From: Chloroflexota bacterium
GTDB taxonomy: Bacteria > Chloroflexota > Anaerolineae > Anaerolineales > JACQED01
NCBI GenBank assembly: GCA_016200785.1
Contig: JACQED010000489.1
Location: 1 to 17,978 of the forward strand
Length of the DNA: 17,978 nucleotides
Direction of reading: 5' to 3'
Under the pieces are notes generated by a model, which saw only the letters and a list, made by a program, of their open reading frames with translations, made no database searches and was not told the origin of the DNA. This document shows, one piece after another, positions 14,803 through 17,978 of this stretch. The first letter of the stretch is position 1. Every line of letters begins with the position of its first letter. The position numbers were made by a program, and so were the translations under genes.

Positions 14803-16034
14803 CTTTGGCCCATCCGCTGAGGCAGTGCGAAGACCAGCAGCCCAGTTGCCAACAGCGCCAGCGCCGACCCGAACCAGAATGGCGCAGAGGGGCCAAAGCC
14901 CTGCCATCTGAAAGCCCCTTGCCACAGCACCCCGGCGATGAAGGAGGCCGGGAACGCGGTCAGGCCGACGGCGGCGTTGAACAATCCGTACGCCGTGCCG
15001 CGCTGTTCCGGTCGCACTAGATCGGCGACAAACGCCTTGGCCACGCCCTCGGTCATGCCGTAATACACGCCGTAGACAGCCATCAATCCCCACGTCTGCC
15101 AGCCTGCGTTTGCCAGGGCAAAGCCCAAATATATGAACCCATATACTAGCCAGCCGCCTACGATCAAACGACGCCGCCCGATCCGATCCGAAAGCGCGCC
15201 GGCCGGGCCGGAGACGACCGTGTAGACCACGTTGAAAGTTAGCATCATCCCCAGCACTCCCAACACGGGCAAGCCTGCGTTCTGCGCGCGGAGGACCAGG
15301 AACGCATCCGATGAATTGCCGAGCGTGAAGAGGACGACGATCAGCAGAAAGACTTTGAAGCTTGGGTCGAATCCGTCGAGGGAGAATCGTGGAGCAGGCG
15401 GCGCGTCGGCAGATTTGCGAGCCACCTCTCGCGCGCCGAGGGTCAGGCCGATCACGGCCAGGACGGCAGGGACTACGCTGAAGAGGACGATTAGTTGAAA
15501 CGTGGAGCGTTCCAGCACGGCCACGTTTTTCTGCGCCGCCCATACCACAACCAGGGCTACGAGCAGTCCCACCGCTGCGCCGGCAGTGTCACCGGCGCGG
15601 TGTATGCCAAAGGCCAAACCTCGCTGTTTCTCGTCAATGCTGTCGGCGACCAGCGCGTCGCGCGGTGCGGTGCGCAAGCCCTTGCCTATCCGGTCGGAAA
15701 ACCGCACGCCCAGCACCCAACCCCAACTGTTGGCAAAATACAGAAATGGTTTGGCGACGGTGGACAGGCCGTATCCGGCGACTGCCAGCCACTTGCGCTG
15801 GCCGAGCCGGTCGGAGAGCCAGCCGGAGATGATCTTGACCAGGCTGGCTGTCGTTTCTGCCACGCCTTCGATCAACCCGATAATGCTGGTTTTGACTCCT
15901 AGCGTATTGAAGAGAAACAACGGAATGAGATAGACCAGCATCTCGCTCGAGATGTCGGTCAGGAACGAGGTGATGGTAACGACCCAGACGTTGCGGGGCA
16001 GGGCGGGAAACCTGGATTTGGATTGTTCACTCAT
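14799..16034 (-). CDS. MFS transporter
   Basis: This 411-aa protein has the length and spacing of a 12-helix major facilitator. The loop motif GWLSDRLGQRK (71-81) is the family's motif A. Two further blocks, DRIGKGLRTAPRDAL (114-128) and RGLAFGIHRAGDTAGA (138-153), mark a bacterial subgroup I know only as uncharacterised MFS proteins; acidic and basic residues within the helices suggest proton coupling. The substrate cannot be told from the sequence. Its ATG overlaps the stop of the frameshifted upstream gene (ATGA), and its TGA overlaps the permease start the same way, so it is translationally coupled on both sides. Confidence 0.93.
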   Translation of the reverse strand: MSEQSKSRFPALPRNVWVVTITSFLTDISSEMLVYLIPLFLFNTLGVKTSIIGLIEGVAETTASLVKIISGWLSDRLGQRKWLAVAGYGLSTVAKPFLYFANSWGWVLGVRFSDRIGKGLRTAPRDALVADSIDEKQRGLAFGIHRAGDTAGAAVGLLVALVVVWAAQKNVAVLERSTFQLIVLFSVVPAVLAVIGLTLGAREVARKSADAPPAPRFSLDGFDPSFKVFLLIVVLFTLGNSSDAFLVLRAQNAGLPVLGVLGMMLTFNVVYTVVSGPAGALSDRIGRRRLIVGGWLVYGFIYLGFALANAGWQTWGLMAVYGVYYGMTEGVAKAFVADLVRPEQRGTAYGLFNAAVGLTAFPASFIAGVLWQGAFRWQGFGPSAPFWFGSALALLATGLLVFALPQRMGQR

Positions 16035-16401
16035 GGGCGCTCCGCTTTGCCTATCAACTGCTGGCGCAGTTTCTCGTTGGCCTGCCGGAGTGTTTCGTTC
16101 TCCGCCCGGCAGGAATTCTGCTGATCACCGCGTAACGCGACTCGACTGACATTCGTTCTTGTTGTAATCGGCGCGCCTCGGCGGCGAGATCGGCGTCGGG
16201 ATGGTTGAGCGCGGCGAGTTGTGCTCGGCCTTGCGCAAAGGCTATACCTGCGGCGAGCAGGTGTCGTAATCCGTCGTCCAGTTCCCACTCGTTTTCGGCT
16301 ACGATTTGCCGGATGGCATTCCAGTCGTCGCTGGTGATTTCAAACGACAGCGTTTGTCGTTCGGTCTTCGGAAAAAACTCGCGCTCGAAGTCGTCAAACA
16401 T
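16031..16401 (-). pseudogene. RHH-like N terminus plus coiled coil, apparent 1-base frameshift
   Basis: Read from ATG 16401 (with AAAAAAGG about 8 nt upstream), the frame gives MFDDFEREFFPK, then a strand and two helices (TLSFEITSDDWNAI ... LDDGLRHLLAAGIAFA) of ribbon-helix-helix type, then a helix LAAEARRLQQERM. This frame then turns non-protein-like and stops at 16054. In the -1 frame the next residues are AENETLRQANEKLRQQLIG, an excellent coiled coil, ending at a TGA (16031-16033) that overlaps the MFS ATG by 4 bp. The total length is one base short of a multiple of three. Adding a G to the short run opposite 16105-16107 would join the parts into about 123 aa. A sequencing or assembly error, a true mutation or programmed slippage are all possible. 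An upstream ATG at 16422 is less likely. Confidence 0.7.
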
Positions 16402-16993
16402 GGGAAATGCCTTTTTTGTCATTGCAGATTGCCACGCACTCCAACAGCGGCGTATCCATCCCGAATCGAAAGTCGTGCCGGCCCAACAGCGCGATCGGCT
16501 GGCCGATGGCGAGAACGCCGAGAGATTTCGGCACCGAGAGGCGCAGATGTGGGTTCTCGGCCAGCCGGACGATCACGAAGTCGTTGGCGGGATTGTCCTC
16601 GACGCCGGCCGGCGTTCCCCGCACAAGCACAAACGTCGCCGCGCGGCTCCAGATCAGTTTGGTCGCTGCGCCGAAGGCGTCGGGAATCGCGCTCCACTCC
16701 GGCAGGCGGAAGCCGCGCGAGCGGTCGAAGAACACCTGCGCCTCGGGCGGAACAGCGCCCTCGAAGACCTGATGACCGGCCTCCAACAGCGCCGCGATGA
16801 TCTCCGGCGCGGTCTCCGGCGGGCATTGAAACTCGATCCGCACCGTCGGCGGGACAACGGCGCACAGGCTTTCGGCCAGCCCGGGCGGGACGCGCCGGGG
16901 GCGCAGGGCGGGCAGGCAGGCCAGCACCTCGCGGGCGGCGCAGGCATTCGAGCGCACGTGCGGCGGGATGGCCTCACGCCGGGCGGTGTCCAT
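16394..16993 (-). CDS. Protein of unknown function
   Basis: I do not recognise this 199-aa protein. The ATG at 16993 has a good site (GAGAGGAG about 6 nt upstream). The N-terminal quarter is rich in Arg/Pro/Ala. A central part from about 50 alternates predicted strands and helices (VRIEFQCPP ... IIAALLEAGHQVFEG). The C-terminal part is strand-rich (ATFVLVRG, DFVIVRLAEN, HLRLSVPKSLGVLAIGQ) and suggests a compact beta domain. No signal peptide or membrane helix is seen. It overlaps the upstream Cys-repeat gene by 20 bp and the downstream frameshifted gene by 8 bp, so it belongs to the same operon. Confidence 0.65.
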   Translation of the reverse strand: MDTARREAIPPHVRSNACAAREVLACLPALRPRRVPPGLAESLCAVVPPTVRIEFQCPPETAPEIIAALLEAGHQVFEGAVPPEAQVFFDRSRGFRLPEWSAIPDAFGAATKLIWSRAATFVLVRGTPAGVEDNPANDFVIVRLAENPHLRLSVPKSLGVLAIGQPIALLGRHDFRFGMDTPLLECVAICNDKKGISHV

Positions 16994-17750
16994 CCTGGCT
17001 CCTCTCGTTGCCGCCGAAGAAGCGCAGCGCTTTGAGCCACGAGACTTTCTCGGCCTCGGTCATTGCCTCAACGCGGCGATCCCAGGCCTGCTTGCCAACG
17101 TATTCGTCCGGGTCAGCGCGCAATGCGGTGAGGTATCCGAGCGCGTCACATAGCAGGAACTCCATTCCGGCTTCGGTCTCCGGTCCGGCCAGTTCAAGCG
17201 CGCGGCGAAGATGCGGAAAGCACAACCGATCCGAATGGAGATACCAGTTGCGGAAATCTGACTGCGGCTGCGCGAGTCCTTCCAGCAACCAGCGCAAATG
17301 CGCCTGCCCGGTCTGCTCGCCGATCTGACAGACACGGCAAGTGGCCTGTGGCCGGATTTCGTCGAGGCGCGGCAGGCGTCGCGATCGGTGGAGCAGGCGC
17401 TCCCACCAGCGTTCCCACCCGCGCCGCCACCTCGACCGCCGCTCGGCCTGAACACGATCATGGATGCGCGCCAAGTGGTCGCGCACGATCGCGGTGAGGC
17501 TTTCGTAGATGATGCTGTTGCCCATTGCCTGACCGAACTTCCGGGTCTCGATGCGCCCCATCTGCCAGGTGTGCTGCGAGCAAAAATCGAGTGAGGCGAC
17601 GATCTGCTGGCGAGTCGAGCTGTCGTTCACATTCTCGTAGAGGAGAAAGTACAGGTAGCCGTACTCAGCTTCGTCGCGCAGGCGGCAGATCGGGCAGCCC
17701 GGCTCCCGCATGGCGAGGCGCAACTCGGCCGCGATGAAGTCTATTTTCAC
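16974..17750 (-). CDS. Cys-repeat protein with two CxxC...CxxH units (DUF6062-like)
   Basis: The product has 258 aa from a GTG at 17750, which overlaps the upstream stop (GTGA) and has GGAGGGC about 5 nt before it; the longer ATG frame from 17795 would overlap the upstream gene by 49 bp. Two copies of a Cys/His pattern are visible: C19PIC22 with C57SQH60, and C138RVC141 with C177FPH180. The spacing between each CxxC and its CxxH is 34 and 35 residues. After each CxxC comes a helix (EAEYGYLYFLLYENVND; QAHLRWLLEGLAQPQSDF). This suits two zinc- or metal-binding helical units. From memory it resembles the DUF6062 family, whose function is unknown. A very basic, Trp-rich stretch (104-125) lies between the units. 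It is a paralogue of the gene at the right edge. Confidence 0.8.
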   Translation of the reverse strand: MKIDFIAAELRLAMREPGCPICRLRDEAEYGYLYFLLYENVNDSSTRQQIVASLDFCSQHTWQMGRIETRKFGQAMGNSIIYESLTAIVRDHLARIHDRVQAERRSRWRRGWERWWERLLHRSRRLPRLDEIRPQATCRVCQIGEQTGQAHLRWLLEGLAQPQSDFRNWYLHSDRLCFPHLRRALELAGPETEAGMEFLLCDALGYLTALRADPDEYVGKQAWDRRVEAMTEAEKVSWLKALRFFGGNERSQDGHRPA

Positions 17751-17978
17751 CGCATGCCCTCCTGGCCCACGATCCACGCAATCGCCCGCCGCCAACTATT
17801 GCCTTCTGGCCCGAAGCCTTCGTCGCGAAAGCGATAATCATTCTTACGCAGGAACTCGTCCAGTTCGGCGAGGAAGGCGGTGAGTCTTTCCCGTTCCAAC
17901 GTAACGAGAGTTTCGAATGCGGACTCGCTGCGGGTCAACTCAAGCGCCCGGCGCAGGTGCGCCAGGCACAGCCCCGCC
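17747..17978 (-). CDS. Cys-repeat (DUF6062-like) protein, C-terminal end (partial)
   Basis: The frame is open to the window edge and shows the last 76 residues of a paralogue of the downstream gene. It begins AGLCLAHLRRALEL, which matches the second CxxH unit there (RLCFPHLRRALEL). It then continues through a helix (LERERLTAFLAELDEFLRK) into the tail DYRFRDEGFGPEGNSWRRAI, a block that I associate with the ends of DUF6062-type proteins. The downstream paralogue keeps only part of this tail (SWLKALRFFGG). The stop overlaps the next start by GTGA. The N terminus and the operon promoter lie outside the window. Confidence 0.75.
   Translation of the reverse strand, partial: AGLCLAHLRRALELTRSESAFETLVTLERERLTAFLAELDEFLRKNDYRFRDEGFGPEGNSWRRAIAWIVGQEGMR

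Noticed and set aside
14803..15543. N-terminal extension of the permease frame by about 247 residues
   Set aside because: It lies over the MFS gene in another frame, is Arg/Gly-rich and not protein-like, and the ATGA junction at 14799-14802 gives a natural start.
16205..17035. Plus-strand frame opposite the Cys-repeat operon
   Set aside because: It has no domain pattern, and the minus strand shows coupled starts, SD sites and motif-bearing proteins.

Overview
The window is GC-rich and densely coded, with genes meeting by 4-bp overlaps. It looks like a chromosomal segment of an aerobic or facultative bacterium. The fused CoxB-cytochrome c, a subunit I carrying the YSHPAV motif, the PCP_red-type proteins and the Cys-repeat proteins would fit a Chloroflexota (Anaerolineae-like) genome. 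That placement is inferred from gene content and was not tested by any search. No rRNA, tRNA, CRISPR array, transposase or prophage block was seen, and no gene-free stretch exceeds about 150 bases.

Region 1 (1-2824, + strand) holds the tail of an Mrp/NBP35-type P-loop ATPase, a small Cys-containing protein ending in a PCP_red-like domain, a small membrane protein, a radical SAM/SPASM protein ending in a second copy of the same PCP_red-like domain, and a ferredoxin overlapping it by 4 bp. These genes could form one iron-sulfur/tetrapyrrole-related module. Intergenic repeat sequences lie between or at the edges of several of them.

Region 2 (2948-8353) is respiratory. A membrane protein of unknown function (minus strand) is divergent from a caa3-type cytochrome oxidase cluster: coxB fused to cytochrome c, coxA, a short subunit IV, coxC, a Sco copper chaperone and a membrane-anchored cupredoxin. 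Two sigma70-like promoters lie back to back between the divergent genes.

Region 3 (8484-11705, + strand) holds a soluble hybrid sensor kinase (REC-GAF-PAS-GAF-HisKA-HATPase) and a stand-alone holin-LLH-like protein with an internal duplication.

Region 4 (11711-17978, - strand) is a probable seven-gene operon read from the right edge leftwards. It has two Cys-repeat paralogues, a gene of unknown function, an RHH-like/coiled-coil gene with an apparent 1-base frameshift, an MFS transporter, a fused double ABC permease and its ATPase with a C-terminal accessory domain. The first six genes overlap in sequence. This operon and the PCP_red/radical SAM module are the best candidates for undescribed biology here.
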